NCBI RefSeq assembly: GCF_005938675.2 | Contig: NZ_VCCH02000044.1 | Location: 1 to 64,000, forward strand | Direction: 5' to 3' | Length of the DNA: 64,000 bases | Source: Mycobacterium sp. KBS0706 | GTDB taxonomy: Bacteria; Pseudomonadota; Alphaproteobacteria; DSM-16000; Inquilinaceae | Part shown: one piece after another, positions 41,940 to 50,748 of the stretch | How positions within the stretch are numbered: position 1 is the stretch's first letter | Layout of the letters: the number at the start of each line of letters is the position of its first letter | The notes under the pieces: model-generated | The model's input: the letters and a program-made list of their open reading frames with translations, nothing else | The model's database searches: none | What the model was told of the DNA's origin: nothing | Program-made: the position numbers and the translations under genes

Positions 41940-44282
41940 TCAGGCCAGCTCGGGTTCCTTGGCCGCGTCGTCGGAGGAGACCGGGGCGGTCGGGTTCTCG
42001 ATGTACTCGAACGCCAGAGTCTCGCCGTCCGCCGCGACGTCGACCCGGACCTGGCCGCCCTTGACCAGCTTGCCGAACAGGAGCTCGTTGGCCAGCGGCT
42101 TCTTGATGTGCTCCTGGATCACCCGGGCCATCGGCCGGGCGCCGTAGAGCTCGTCATAGCCGCGCTTGACCAGCCACTGCCGCGCCGCCGAGGACAGCTC
42201 GATGGTGACGTGCCGGTCGGCCAGCTGGGTCTCCAGTTGGATCACGAACTTGTCGACCACCTGGGCCACGATCTCCGGCGTCAGATGGCCGAAGGCGATG
42301 GTCGCGTCCAGCCGGTTGCGGAACTCCGGCGTGAACATCCGGTTGATCGCCTCGGTGCCCGCATCGTCCTTGCGGGTGGCGCCGAAGCCGATCGACTGCT
42401 TGGTCAGCTCGGTGGCGCCGGCATTGGTGGTCATGATCAGGATGACGTTGCGGAAATCGACCGACTTGCCGTTGTGGTCGGTCAGCTTTCCGTGATCCAT
42501 GATCTGCAGCAGGATGTTGAACACATCCGGATGCGCCTTCTCGATCTCGTCCAAGAGCAGCACGCAGTGCGGGTGCTGGTCGACCGAATCGGTCATCAGC
42601 CCGCCCTGGTCGAAGCCGACATAGCCCGGCGGGGCGCCGATCAGCCGGCTGATCGAGTGCCGCTCCATGTATTCCGACATGTCGAAGCGCACCAGCTCGA
42701 TGCCGAGCAGCCGGGACAGCTGCCGCGCCACCTCGGTCTTGCCGACGCCGGTCGGGCCGGAGAACAGGTAGTTGCCGATCGGCTTCTCCGGCTCCCGCAA
42801 GCCCGCGCGGGCCAGCTTGATCGCCGCCGCCAGGGCGTCGATCGCCTGGTCCTGGCCGAACACCAGCGTCTTCAGGTCGCGGTCCAGGGTCTGCAGCAGC
42901 GCCTTGTCGTCGCGGCTGACGCTCTTCGGCGGGATCCGGGCGATCTTCGCCACCACCGCCTCGACGTCGCGCATGCCGATGGTCTTCTTCCGCCGCGACG
43001 GCGGCAGCAGCATCTGGGCGGCGCCGGCCTCGTCGATCACGTCGATCGCCTTGTCCGGCAGCTTGCGGTCGCCGATATAGCGGGCCGACAGCTCCACCGC
43101 GGCGCGGATCGCATCCGCGGTGTAGCGCACTTGGTGGTGCTTCTCGTAATAGGTCTTCAGCCCCTGCAGGATCTTGATCGTGTCGTCGACCGACGGCTCG
43201 TTGACGTCGATCTTCTGGAACCGGCGCACCAGGGCGCGGTCCTTCTCGAAGTAGTTGCGGTATTCCTTGTAGGTGGTCGACCCGATGCATTTCAGCGCGC
43301 CCGAGGCCAGGGCCGGCTTCAGCAGGTTGGAGGCGTCCATCGCCCCGCCCGAGGTGGCGCCGGCGCCGATCACGGTGTGGATCTCGTCGATGAACAGCAC
43401 CGCGCCGGGCAGGTTCTCCAGCTCCGACATCACCGCCTTCAGCCGCTCCTCGAAGTCGCCGCGATAGCGGGTGCCGGCCAAGAGCGCGCCCATGTCGAGG
43501 GCGAAGATGGTGGCGTCGGCCAGCACCGGCGGCACCTCGCCATCGACGATGCGGCGGGCCAGCCCCTCGGCGATCGCGGTCTTGCCGACCCCGGGGTCGC
43601 CGACATAGAGCGGGTTGTTCTTCGAGCGGCGGCACAGGATCTGGATCGTCCGCTCGATCTCGGCCTCGCGGCCGATCAAGGGGTCGATCTTGCCCTTCGT
43701 CGCCTTCTCGTTGAGGTTGACGCAATAGGTCCTGAGCGCCTCCGAGCCCTTCTTCACGACCTTCTCCGCCTGCGCGTCCTCATCGGCGCCCGACACCGGA
43801 CGCGCTGATTCGCCCGACCCGGACCCGGTCCGTGCCGCGCCCGAAGCACCGGCCTTGGCGATGCCGTGGCTGATGTAGTTCACCGCGTCGAAGCGGGACA
43901 TGTCCTGCTCCTGCAGGAAATATACCGCATGGCTCTCGCGCTCGGAGAACAGGGCGACCAGCACGTTGGCGCCAGTCACCTCCTCCCGCCCCGAGGACTG
44001 GACGTGGATCGCGGCGCGCTGCAGCACGCGCTGGAAGCCGGCGGTCGGCTTCGCGTCCTCGATCCCGTCGATCTTCAGGGTTGCGAGCTCGGTGTCGATA
44101 TAGCCGACGAGATCGCGGCGCAGCTTTTCGAGATTGACGCCGCAGGCCCGCATCACGGCCACGGCGTCCTGGTCTTCTGACAGCGCCAGCAACAGGTGTT
44201 CGAGCGTGGCGTACTCATGCCGTCGCTCATTGGCGAAAGCGAGGGCCCTGTGCAGCGTCTGCTCCAGATTCCGCGAGAGCAT
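41940..44282 (-). CDS. clpA: ATP-dependent Clp protease ATP-binding subunit ClpA
   Basis: A 780-residue AAA+ protein. The N-domain repeat starts with MLSRNLEQTLHRALAFANER. The first ATPase has Walker A GDPGVGKTAIAEGLARR around residue 215, and the second has GPTGVGKTEVARQLSRLLG around residue 500. A Walker B FIDEIHTVIGAG is clear. The long acidic linker near residues 150-170 (SGSGESARPVSGADEDAQAE) is lineage-specific. ClpA unfolds proteins and feeds them to the ClpP protease. It follows clpS by 39 bases, so the two are an operon. The length and motif set are complete. Confidence 0.97.
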   Translation of the reverse strand: MLSRNLEQTLHRALAFANERRHEYATLEHLLLALSEDQDAVAVMRACGVNLEKLRRDLVGYIDTELATLKIDGIEDAKPTAGFQRVLQRAAIHVQSSGREEVTGANVLVALFSERESHAVYFLQEQDMSRFDAVNYISHGIAKAGASGAARTGSGSGESARPVSGADEDAQAEKVVKKGSEALRTYCVNLNEKATKGKIDPLIGREAEIERTIQILCRRSKNNPLYVGDPGVGKTAIAEGLARRIVDGEVPPVLADATIFALDMGALLAGTRYRGDFEERLKAVMSELENLPGAVLFIDEIHTVIGAGATSGGAMDASNLLKPALASGALKCIGSTTYKEYRNYFEKDRALVRRFQKIDVNEPSVDDTIKILQGLKTYYEKHHQVRYTADAIRAAVELSARYIGDRKLPDKAIDVIDEAGAAQMLLPPSRRKKTIGMRDVEAVVAKIARIPPKSVSRDDKALLQTLDRDLKTLVFGQDQAIDALAAAIKLARAGLREPEKPIGNYLFSGPTGVGKTEVARQLSRLLGIELVRFDMSEYMERHSISRLIGAPPGYVGFDQGGLMTDSVDQHPHCVLLLDEIEKAHPDVFNILLQIMDHGKLTDHNGKSVDFRNVILIMTTNAGATELTKQSIGFGATRKDDAGTEAINRMFTPEFRNRLDATIAFGHLTPEIVAQVVDKFVIQLETQLADRHVTIELSSAARQWLVKRGYDELYGARPMARVIQEHIKKPLANELLFGKLVKGGQVRVDVAADGETLAFEYIENPTAPVSSDDAAKEPELA

Positions 44283-44321
44283 CGGTCGTCCCCATGCCGG
44301 AAGGGCCCGCCAGACCTCTGG

Positions 44322-44660
44322 TCAGGCCTTCTCAAGAATACATTGTAGAGGATGCTGATTGCGGCGCGCGAAGTCCATCACCTGCGCCACCTTCGTCTCC
44401 GCGACCTCGTAGGTGAAGACGCCGCAGACGCCCACACCCCGCCGGTGCACATGGAGCATGATGGTGGTGGCTTCCTCGCGGCTCTTCGCGAAGAAGCGTT
44501 CCAGGACATGGACGACGAACTCCATCGGCGTGTAATCGTCGTTCAGCATCAGGACCTTGTACATGGACGGCTTCTTCGTCCGCGTCCTGGTCTGAACGAC
44601 AACCCCCGTGCCGGCGTCGTTGCCGCCTCCTCGATCATCCTTCCGTTCGGTGTCGCTCAT
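44322..44660 (-). CDS. clpS: ATP-dependent Clp protease adaptor protein ClpS
   Basis: A 112-residue protein from ATG 44660; a longer frame from 44699 is possible but the extra residues are not conserved. The core is MYKVLMLNDDYTPMEFVVHV followed by LERFF, and the later HRRGVGVCGVFTYEVAETKV, which is the ClpS pocket that binds N-degron residues. ClpS delivers N-end-rule substrates to ClpA, the next gene. The N-terminal 40 residues are disordered and polar, as in other ClpS proteins. Genomic coupling with clpA confirms the function. Confidence 0.95.
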   Translation of the reverse strand: MSDTERKDDRGGGNDAGTGVVVQTRTRTKKPSMYKVLMLNDDYTPMEFVVHVLERFFAKSREEATTIMLHVHRRGVGVCGVFTYEVAETKVAQVMDFARRNQHPLQCILEKA

Positions 44661-44770
44661 GGATATGGGATGCGTGCTGCCGGTTTTGAACCCGATCATG
44701 ATGATAGTGCCGCGAGGCCCGGAGTTGTAGGCCTGCGATGCGAAAGAACGCGGAAAGCTGAAATGCGAAC

Positions 44771-44799
44771 GGCCCCGGCGACGCGATGTCGCCGGGGCC
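44771..44799 (-). terminator. Terminator downstream of the phasin gene
   Basis: GGCCCCGGCGAC at 44771-44782 pairs perfectly with GTCGCCGGGGCC at 44788-44799 around the loop GCGAT. Read on minus it is followed by GTTCGCATTTCAGC, a modest T-rich tail. It lies 32 bases after the phasin stop. Confidence 0.7.
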
Positions 44800-44831
44800 G
44801 TGCGGCCGCCGATCCGGGGGAGGAGGACGGA

Positions 44832-45365
44832 TCAGGCAGCGAGCGGCTTGGACAGCTTCTCGACCGCGACGTTGACGCGGGCGGCGATCGGCGCCACGGC
44901 GTCGTTGGTCACCTTCAGGCCCAGCTCCGACAGCTTGCTGCTCTCGGCGACGAGGCCGTCGAAGGCGGTCTTGCTGTAGGTCGACTGCAGGTCGACGACC
45001 TCGCGCAGGGTCTTGGCGGCGAACAGCGAGCGGGTCGCCTCGGCGGCCTGCTCGGCGGCGCCGTGCTGCAGCGCGAACCAGGCGCGGGTCAGCTGCTCGG
45101 TGCCCTGGGCGAAGATGGCGGCCGACGCGAACACGGCGTCGACATTGCCCTTGGCGAAGGCGACCAGCTCGTCGACGTTCTTGGTCGCGGCCTGGGCGGC
45201 CTTCTCGAACTGGTCCTTGGACAGGGCGAGGCCCTGGGCGACATTCTTCTCGACGGCGGCCTGGCTGGCCTTGACGGTGTCAGTCACGGTGTCCCTCACG
45301 GTCTCGATGTTGGTGTCGACGGCGGCGGGCTTGCCCGCGCCGGCACGGCTCTTGGCGGTGGTCAT
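44832..45365 (-). CDS. Phasin family protein
   Basis: A 177-residue protein from ATG 45365 with a GAGGAG site; the open frame upstream is non-conserved. It is alanine-rich and helical, with the phasin region FEKAAQAATKNVDELVAFAK then GNVDAVFASAAIFAQGTEQL. The N-terminal 25 residues are polar. Phasins coat polyhydroxyalkanoate granules and regulate their size. The presence implies that the organism stores PHA. The TGCA-type sites upstream look like PhaR regulator sites. It is a single-gene unit ending in a strong hairpin. Confidence 0.9.
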   Translation of the reverse strand: MTTAKSRAGAGKPAAVDTNIETVRDTVTDTVKASQAAVEKNVAQGLALSKDQFEKAAQAATKNVDELVAFAKGNVDAVFASAAIFAQGTEQLTRAWFALQHGAAEQAAEATRSLFAAKTLREVVDLQSTYSKTAFDGLVAESSKLSELGLKVTNDAVAPIAARVNVAVEKLSKPLAA

Positions 45366-45424
45366 GACGAACGGCTCCTCATGCTTCGCAGCCGACTGCC
45401 GTCGCCCGGGGCGCCCACCCAGCC

Positions 45425-45441
45425 ATGCTGCACTGCAACAT
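45425..45441. promoter_or_regulatory. PhaR-like site 1 upstream of the phasin gene
   Basis: ATGCTGCACTGCAACAT is a near-perfect 17-base palindrome of the form ATGYTGCA-n-TGCARCAT. TGC-rich dyads of this kind are known targets of PHA regulators (PhaR) upstream of phasin genes. It lies about 60 bases before the phasin start. Confidence 0.55.
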
Positions 45442-45485
45442 GGCGCATATATGAGCAGATCGATTCGATCTGTCAACGTTTTTTG

Positions 45486-45499
45486 TGCACTGCAACATG
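45486..45499. promoter_or_regulatory. PhaR-like site 2 upstream of the phasin gene
   Basis: TGCACTGCAACATG repeats the core of site 1 exactly, 57 bases away, and both are followed within about 15 bases by an ATATG-type motif. It is preceded by TTTTTTG. The second copy is less symmetric than site 1. Confidence 0.5.
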
Positions 45500-45707
45500 C
45501 CGGACATATGGCGCCCCGCGGCCAAGGCCGTTGCCGCGGGACACGCGATGCTGTCAGGATGTCTGCAACCGGGCGGATGTCGAGGCCGGCATATCTTTTT
45601 GCCGTGTTCACGAATTGGTTTATGGACAAAAATCAACGACTTAATTTAGACTTCTGAAATCACGCCTTAACCAAAGATCCGCAAGTGGCGTGGAGCGGGG
45701 GGTCGGC

Positions 45708-46811
45708 ATGACAGCTTTCGTTGCGCGATCGGCGGCAATTCTTCTCGCCTGCCTCACTTTGGCGCTTCTGCCCGCCCGGGCCGAGGCGGCGTCGCGTTAT
45801 GCCGCCTATGTCATCGACGCGCGCACCGGCGAGGTGCTGCACGAGGAGAACGCGAACCAGCAGCTGTATCCGGCGTCGCTGACCAAGCTGATGACGCTGT
45901 ATCTGACGTTCCGCAGCCTGGAGCGGGGCGAGCTGACGCTGGACACGCGGCTGCCGGTGTCGAGCTACGCCGCCTCCCAGTCGCCGACCAAGCTGGGCCT
46001 CGCGACCGGGTCCCGCATCCGGGTCGAGGACGCGATCCTGGGCCTGGTCACCCAGTCGGCCAATGACGCATCGGTGGTGCTGGCCGAGACCATCGGCGGC
46101 AACGAGGCCCGCTTCACCCGGCTGATGACGCAGCAGGCGCGGGCGCTGGGCATGAGCCGCACCAACTTCACCTCGACCAACGGCCTGCCGGACCCGGACA
46201 ACGTGTCGACCGCGCATGACATGGCGGTGCTGGCCCGGGCGCTGATCAACGACTACCCGCAGTACTACCCCTATTTCGCGACCAAGAACTTCCGCTATCG
46301 CGGCCGCAACTTCCCGAACCACAACCGGCTGATGCAGTCCTATGCCGGCATGGACGGGATGAAGACCGGCTACATCCGGGCCGCGGGCTACAATCTCGTG
46401 GCGTCGGCGGTGCGCGGCCGCACGCGGCTGATCGGCGTGGTGTTCGGCGGCACCAGCCCGATCGCCCGCAACGCCCAGATGGCGGAGCTGCTGGACGCAG
46501 CGTTCGAATCGCATGAGGGCACCGGCGCCTATGTCGCCGAGGCGCCGGCCGCGGCCGCGCCGCGGGTCGCCTCTCCGGCATTCCAGCCGCCGGTGCCCGA
46601 CCGCCGGCCGGATGTGCTGGACGAGCCGTTGCTGGCCGCGGCCGACGGCGAGGGCGACGCCGAGGATGACGGCGCTGCCGGCACCGACGGCATCGGCGCG
46701 ATGATCGCGATGCACGCCCGCCCCCGGGCGCAGAAGGTGGCCTTCGAGCCGGTGCCGAGCGCCCTGGCCGACATCCCCCTGCCCAAGCCCCGGCCGCTGC
46801 GGCGGCGCTGA
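45708..46811 (+). CDS. D-alanyl-D-alanine carboxypeptidase (PBP5/6 family)
   Basis: A 367-residue protein from ATG 45708, with a GGGGGG stretch upstream; a GTG at 45690 is possible. It has a signal peptide (ARSAAILLACLTLALLPARA then EAA) and the three penicillin-binding motifs: SLTKLMT in LYPASLTKLMTLYLTF, SAN in VTQSANDASVVLAE, and KTG in GMDGMKTGYIRAAGY. It trims the last D-alanine of peptidoglycan pentapeptides in the periplasm. The C-terminal 100 residues are low complexity, rich in Ala and Pro, without the usual amphipathic anchor. A family A repeat follows. Confidence 0.94.
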   Translation: MTAFVARSAAILLACLTLALLPARAEAASRYAAYVIDARTGEVLHEENANQQLYPASLTKLMTLYLTFRSLERGELTLDTRLPVSSYAASQSPTKLGLATGSRIRVEDAILGLVTQSANDASVVLAETIGGNEARFTRLMTQQARALGMSRTNFTSTNGLPDPDNVSTAHDMAVLARALINDYPQYYPYFATKNFRYRGRNFPNHNRLMQSYAGMDGMKTGYIRAAGYNLVASAVRGRTRLIGVVFGGTSPIARNAQMAELLDAAFESHEGTGAYVAEAPAAAAPRVASPAFQPPVPDRRPDVLDEPLLAAADGEGDAEDDGAAGTDGIGAMIAMHARPRAQKVAFEPVPSALADIPLPKPRPLRRR

Positions 46812-46835
46812 GGCTTAACCGCCCTCCCCTTCATT

Positions 46836-46925
46836 GTCATTGCCGGGCTTGACCCGGCAATCCAGGGGCCACCCAGAGCGGCATCGACAGTCCCTGGATG
46901 CCCGGGTCAAGCCCGGGCATGACAG
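46836..46925. repeat. Dispersed palindromic repeat, family A copy 3
   Basis: TGTCATTGCCGGGCTTGACC at the left and CCCGGGTCAAGCCCGGGCAT then GACAG at the right. It lies in the convergent gap between the carboxypeptidase and pheT, 24 bases after the former. Confidence 0.9.
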
Positions 46926-46949
46926 GAATGGGGAGTGAACGCCTGTCCC

Positions 46950-49352
46950 CTACCCCCGCAGCGTGCCGCCCTGCTTCTCGACCGCGGCGACGATCTTCTT
47001 GCCCACGGCCTCGATCGCCTCGTCGGTCAGGGTCGCCTCGACCGGCTGCAGCGTCACCGCCAGCGCCAGGGACTTGCGGCCCTCCGCCACGCCCGGGCCG
47101 CGATAGACGTCAAACAGGGCGACATCGGCGACCAGCGCCTTGTCCGCGCCCTTCGCCGCCTTGAGGATGCGGTCGGCCGGCACCGCCTCCTCGACCACGA
47201 AGGCGAAGTCGCGCACCACCGGCTGGAACGCCGCCAGCTTCAGCAGCGGCTTGGCCGTGCCGGCCTTCTTCTTCGGCTGCGGCACGGCGTCGAGGAAGAC
47301 CTCGCAGCCGACCACCGGCCCGTCGACCTCCAGCCCCGCCAGCACCGCCGGGTGCAGCTCGCCGAAATGCGCCAGCACCGTCGGCCCCAGCCGCAGGCAG
47401 CCGGAGCGGCCCGGATGGTACCAGTCCGGCGCGTCGGTCGAGACTGCGAGGTTGGCGACCGGCGCCCCCGCCGCCTCCAGCGCCGCGATGGCGTCTGCCT
47501 TGGCGTCGAACACATCGGCCGGCCGCGGCGCCTGCGCCCAATGACGCGGACCGCTGGATCCGGCGCGGACCGCGGCGGCGACCATGGCCTGGCCGGTCTC
47601 GCTGGCATCGCGATAGGCCGGACCGATCTCGAACAGCGCCACGTCGGGCAGGCCGCGCGCGGCGTTGCGGCCGGCCGCCCGGATCAGGGTCGGCAGCACC
47701 GAGGGCCGCATCGTGTCGAGATCCGACGCGATCGGGTTGAGGAGCTTGAGCCCGCTGTTCTGGAAGCCGAACCAGCCGGCGTCGCGCCCATCCATGAAGG
47801 ACCAGGTCACCGCCTCGTCCAGGCCGCGGGCGGCGAGGGTACGCCGCACCAGCTCACGCGCCTTCTGCGCCGGCGTCAGGGCCGGCTGGGTCAGCGAGGT
47901 CAGCTTGGGCAGCGGCACCGCCGGGATGGCGTCATAGCCGGTGACCCGCAGCACCTCCTCGACCAGGTCGGCCTCGCCCTGGACATCGCCACGCCAGGAC
48001 GGCACAGCCGCCTGGATCAGCCCGTCGGCGCCATCCGAGACGCCGAAGCCCAGCGCCGAGAGGATCGCCACCTGCCGGTCGCGCGCCACGTCGAGGCCGC
48101 CCAGGCTCTCGACCCGCGCCGGGCGCAGCGTCAGGGTCCGGCGCCAATCCGGCTCACCCCCGGCGATCACCAGCTGAGACGCCTCGCCGCCGCACAGCTC
48201 CAGGATCATCCGGGTCGCCTGCTCGATGCCGGCGACCACCGCCGCCGGGTCGACGCCGCGCTCGAAGCGGTAGCGTGCATCGCTGGTGACGCCCAGCGCC
48301 CGGCCGCTCATCGCCGTGCGCACCGGGTCGAACAGCGCCGCCTCCAGGATCACCTCGCTGGTGTCCCCGGACACGCCGGTCGACGCGCCGCCCATGATGC
48401 CGCCGAGGCTGAGCGGCCCACTGTCGTCCTCGATCACGGTGACGCCGGCGCCCAGCGTGTAGGTCTTGTCGTTCAGCGCCGCCAGCGTCTCGCCGCCCTG
48501 CGACAGGCGCAGCCGCAAGCCGCCGCGGACCTTGGCCTGGTCGAAGACGTGCAGCGGCCGGTTGCGGTCGAAGGTGAAGTAGTTGGTGATGTCGACCAGC
48601 AGCGAGATCGGCCGCAGCCCGATCGCCTTCAGCCGCGCCTGCAGCCAGGCCGGGCTCGGGCCGTTCCTCACCCCGCGGAACACCCGCGCCGCGAACATCG
48701 GGCAGGCCGAGGCGGCGTCGACCGGGAAGTCGAGGCCGACCGTCAGGTCGGTGCGGAAGCGACCCTCGACCGCCGTCTCGTCGAGCGGCTTCAGCGTGCC
48801 GAGGCCGGCGGCGGCGAGGTCGCGGGCGATGCCGCGGATGCCGGCGCAATCGGCCCGGTCCGGGGTCAGCCCGATCTCGATCACCGGGTCGTCCAGGCCG
48901 CGCCAGGCGGCGAAGGAAGCGCCGAGCGGCGCATCCTCCGGCAGGTCGATGATGCCGTCATGCTCGTCCGACAGGCCGAGCTCGCGCTCCGACACCAGCA
49001 TGCCGTTCGATGCCTCGCCGCGGATCATGCCGGCCTTGAGGTCGACCTTGGTGCCGGGGATATACGATCCGGCCGGCGCGAACACGCCCTTCATGCCGGT
49101 GCGGGCGTTGGGGGCGCCGCACACCACCTGGACCTCGCCGCGGCCGGTATCGACGATGCAGACCCTGAGCCGGTCGGCGTTGGGGTGCTGCACCGCCGAT
49201 TTGACATAAGCGATGGTGAAAGGCGCCAGCTCGGCGGCCGGGTCCTCGACGCCGTCGACCTCGAGGCCGAGGCTGGTCAGCGTATCGGTGATCTCGCCCA
49301 GCGACGCCGTGGTGTCGAGATGGTCCTTCAACCAGGACAGCGTGAATTTCAT
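46950..49352 (-). CDS. pheT: Phenylalanine--tRNA ligase beta subunit
   Basis: An 800-residue protein. The N-terminal tRNA-binding domain contains KAGMIRGEASNGMLVSEREL, the B3/B4 editing region and B5 domain follow (YRFERGVDPAAVVAGIEQAT), and the C-terminus is the FDX-ACB domain (GRKSLALAVTLQPVEATLTD). With PheS it forms the alpha2-beta2 enzyme that charges tRNA-Phe. It is the last gene of rpmI-rplT-pheS-pheT. The 185-base gap before it is unusual for this operon and contains a long nested palindrome. The length is normal for Alphaproteobacteria. Confidence 0.97.
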   Translation of the reverse strand: MKFTLSWLKDHLDTTASLGEITDTLTSLGLEVDGVEDPAAELAPFTIAYVKSAVQHPNADRLRVCIVDTGRGEVQVVCGAPNARTGMKGVFAPAGSYIPGTKVDLKAGMIRGEASNGMLVSERELGLSDEHDGIIDLPEDAPLGASFAAWRGLDDPVIEIGLTPDRADCAGIRGIARDLAAAGLGTLKPLDETAVEGRFRTDLTVGLDFPVDAASACPMFAARVFRGVRNGPSPAWLQARLKAIGLRPISLLVDITNYFTFDRNRPLHVFDQAKVRGGLRLRLSQGGETLAALNDKTYTLGAGVTVIEDDSGPLSLGGIMGGASTGVSGDTSEVILEAALFDPVRTAMSGRALGVTSDARYRFERGVDPAAVVAGIEQATRMILELCGGEASQLVIAGGEPDWRRTLTLRPARVESLGGLDVARDRQVAILSALGFGVSDGADGLIQAAVPSWRGDVQGEADLVEEVLRVTGYDAIPAVPLPKLTSLTQPALTPAQKARELVRRTLAARGLDEAVTWSFMDGRDAGWFGFQNSGLKLLNPIASDLDTMRPSVLPTLIRAAGRNAARGLPDVALFEIGPAYRDASETGQAMVAAAVRAGSSGPRHWAQAPRPADVFDAKADAIAALEAAGAPVANLAVSTDAPDWYHPGRSGCLRLGPTVLAHFGELHPAVLAGLEVDGPVVGCEVFLDAVPQPKKKAGTAKPLLKLAAFQPVVRDFAFVVEEAVPADRILKAAKGADKALVADVALFDVYRGPGVAEGRKSLALAVTLQPVEATLTDEAIEAVGKKIVAAVEKQGGTLRG

Positions 49353-49397
49353 GATCTCGGTCTCGCTGCGGCGGATTGGATCAACAAGAGCTTGCCC

Positions 49398-49539
49398 GAG
49401 CCCGTTCGAGAATGCGCTGGCGTGAGTCGGATGGCGGTGGTTTTGAGAACCGGAGCGCAGCGGACATTGAGTCCGTGAGCACCGGAAGCGGAAAAACCAC
49501 CGTCAGACGGCCACGCCAGTAGCATTATCGGACGGGCTC
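49398..49539. repeat. 142-bp nested palindrome between pheS and pheT (family D)
   Basis: The left arm begins GAGCCCGTTCGAGAATGC and the right arm ends GCATTATCGGACGGGCTC, and the arms pair over about 45 bases with a few mismatches. The centre holds two near-direct repeats (GAGAACCGGAGCG and GAGCACCGGAAGCG) around GGACATTGAGTCC, itself a small hairpin. The right arm reaches into the pheS stop codon (TGA at 49538-49540). Confidence 0.85.
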
Positions 49540-50614
49540 AGCGGGTCAGGCCGGTGGCCAGGCTGGGCACGTCGAGCGGCACGAAGCCGTAGTGCTTCAG
49601 CCAGCGCAGATCGGCCTCGAAGAAGGTGCGCAGGTCGGGGATGCCGTATTTCAGCATCGCCGGGCGCTCGATCCCCATGCCGAAGGCGAAGCCCTGGTAG
49701 CGGGTCGAGTCGATGCCGCAGGCGTCCAGCACCTTCGGATGGACCATGCCGCAGCCCAGGATCTCGAGCCAGTCGCCGTAATTGCCGAGCTTGAGCTCGC
49801 CGCCCTTGCGCGAGCAGCCGATATCGACCTCGGCCGAGGGCTCGGTGAAGGGGAAGAAGCTGGGACGGAAGCGGAGCGGCAGGTCCGGCAGGTCGAAGAA
49901 GGCGCGGCAGAACTCGATCAGGCAGCCGCGCAGATGGCCCATATGGATGGCCTCGTCGATCACCAGCCCCTCGATCTGATGGAACATCGGGGTGTGGGTC
50001 TGGTCGTAATCCGACCGGAAGGTCCGGCCCGGCGCGACGATGCGGATCGGCGGCTTCTGCGACAGCATGGTACGGATCTGCACCGGCGAGGTGTGGGTGC
50101 GCAGCACCGCCGCTTTCCCGTCCGGCCGGTCCGGCAGATAGAAGGTGTCGTGCATCTGCCGCGCCGGATGCTCCGGCGGGATGTTCAGCGCGGTGAAGTT
50201 GTGCCAGTCGTCCTCGATGTCCGGGCCTTCGGCGACGGTGAAGCCCATCTCGGCGAAGATCGCGACCATCTCGTCGCGGGTCTGGCTGATCGGGTGGATC
50301 CGGCCGGTCCGCTCCGGCCGCGCCGGCAGGGTGACGTCGACCGTCTCGCGCGCCAGCTTGGCGTCCAGCGCCGCGCGCTCCAGCTCCGCCTTGCGGGCAT
50401 CGAGCAGGGCCGTGATCTCGTCCTTGGCCACGTTCAGCGCGGCGCCGAAGGCCTTGCGCGCCTCGGGGTCGAGGTCGCGCAGGCCCGCCAACAGGCCGGT
50501 CAGGCTGCCCTTCTTGCCCAGCGCCGCGACCCGCACGGAGTCCAGGGCCGCGAGGTCCGGGGCCTGGGCCAGCGCCGCGGTCACCTCGCGCTTCAGCGTC
50601 TCTACCTGTTCCAT
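49538..50614 (-). CDS. pheS: Phenylalanine--tRNA ligase alpha subunit
   Basis: A 358-residue class II synthetase subunit. The N-terminal helical arm contacts tRNA. Motif 2 is in RTFRSDYDQTHTPMFHQIEG and motif 3 in FAFGMGIERPAMLKYGIPDL. The signature RTHTSPVQIRTM is also seen. It activates phenylalanine and works with PheT. A terminator-like hairpin and a 134-base leader separate it from rplT. The start at ATG 50614 has no strong SD. Its stop codon is overlapped by the nested palindrome before pheT. Confidence 0.97.
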   Translation of the reverse strand: MEQVETLKREVTAALAQAPDLAALDSVRVAALGKKGSLTGLLAGLRDLDPEARKAFGAALNVAKDEITALLDARKAELERAALDAKLARETVDVTLPARPERTGRIHPISQTRDEMVAIFAEMGFTVAEGPDIEDDWHNFTALNIPPEHPARQMHDTFYLPDRPDGKAAVLRTHTSPVQIRTMLSQKPPIRIVAPGRTFRSDYDQTHTPMFHQIEGLVIDEAIHMGHLRGCLIEFCRAFFDLPDLPLRFRPSFFPFTEPSAEVDIGCSRKGGELKLGNYGDWLEILGCGMVHPKVLDACGIDSTRYQGFAFGMGIERPAMLKYGIPDLRTFFEADLRWLKHYGFVPLDVPSLATGLTR

Positions 50615-50672
50615 CGCCTGGCAATCCTCGATGGCATCGGCCGCCCCTCACTGCGTTAAGACAGCGGCCATG

Positions 50673-50705
50673 AAAAAAGGGGCCGAGCCCTCAGGCCCGA
50701 CCCCC
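50673..50705 (-). terminator. Rho-independent terminator or attenuator between rplT and pheS
   Basis: Read on minus, GGGGTCGGGCC pairs with GGCTCGGCCCC around a short loop, followed by TTTTTT (50673-50678 on plus as AAAAAA). It lies 59 bases before the pheS start. A second perfect stem GTCCCGC-CGGA-GCGGGAC is at 50726-50743, just after rplT. Confidence 0.7.
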
Positions 50706-50748
50706 GCTTCCTTTCGCTTTATCCAGTCCCGCCGGAGCGGGACGAGGA

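Larger units (their letters stand above)
45366..45707. promoter_or_regulatory. Divergent phasin/dacA intergenic region
   Basis: A 342-base gap without a gene. Its right part (45590-45675) is AT-rich with TTAATTTAGAC and probably holds the carboxypeptidase promoter. The left part carries two TGCACTGCAACATG repeats that may control the phasin gene. Short frames in it are not supported by any motif. Confidence 0.6.

Noticed and set aside
45379..45636. Short minus-strand frames between the phasin and dacA
   Set aside because: They run through the PhaR-like sites and AT-rich promoter sequence and show no conserved features.
49398..49539. The pheS-pheT palindrome considered as an insertion sequence
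   Set aside because: It is only 142 bases and encodes no protein; a transposase is absent.
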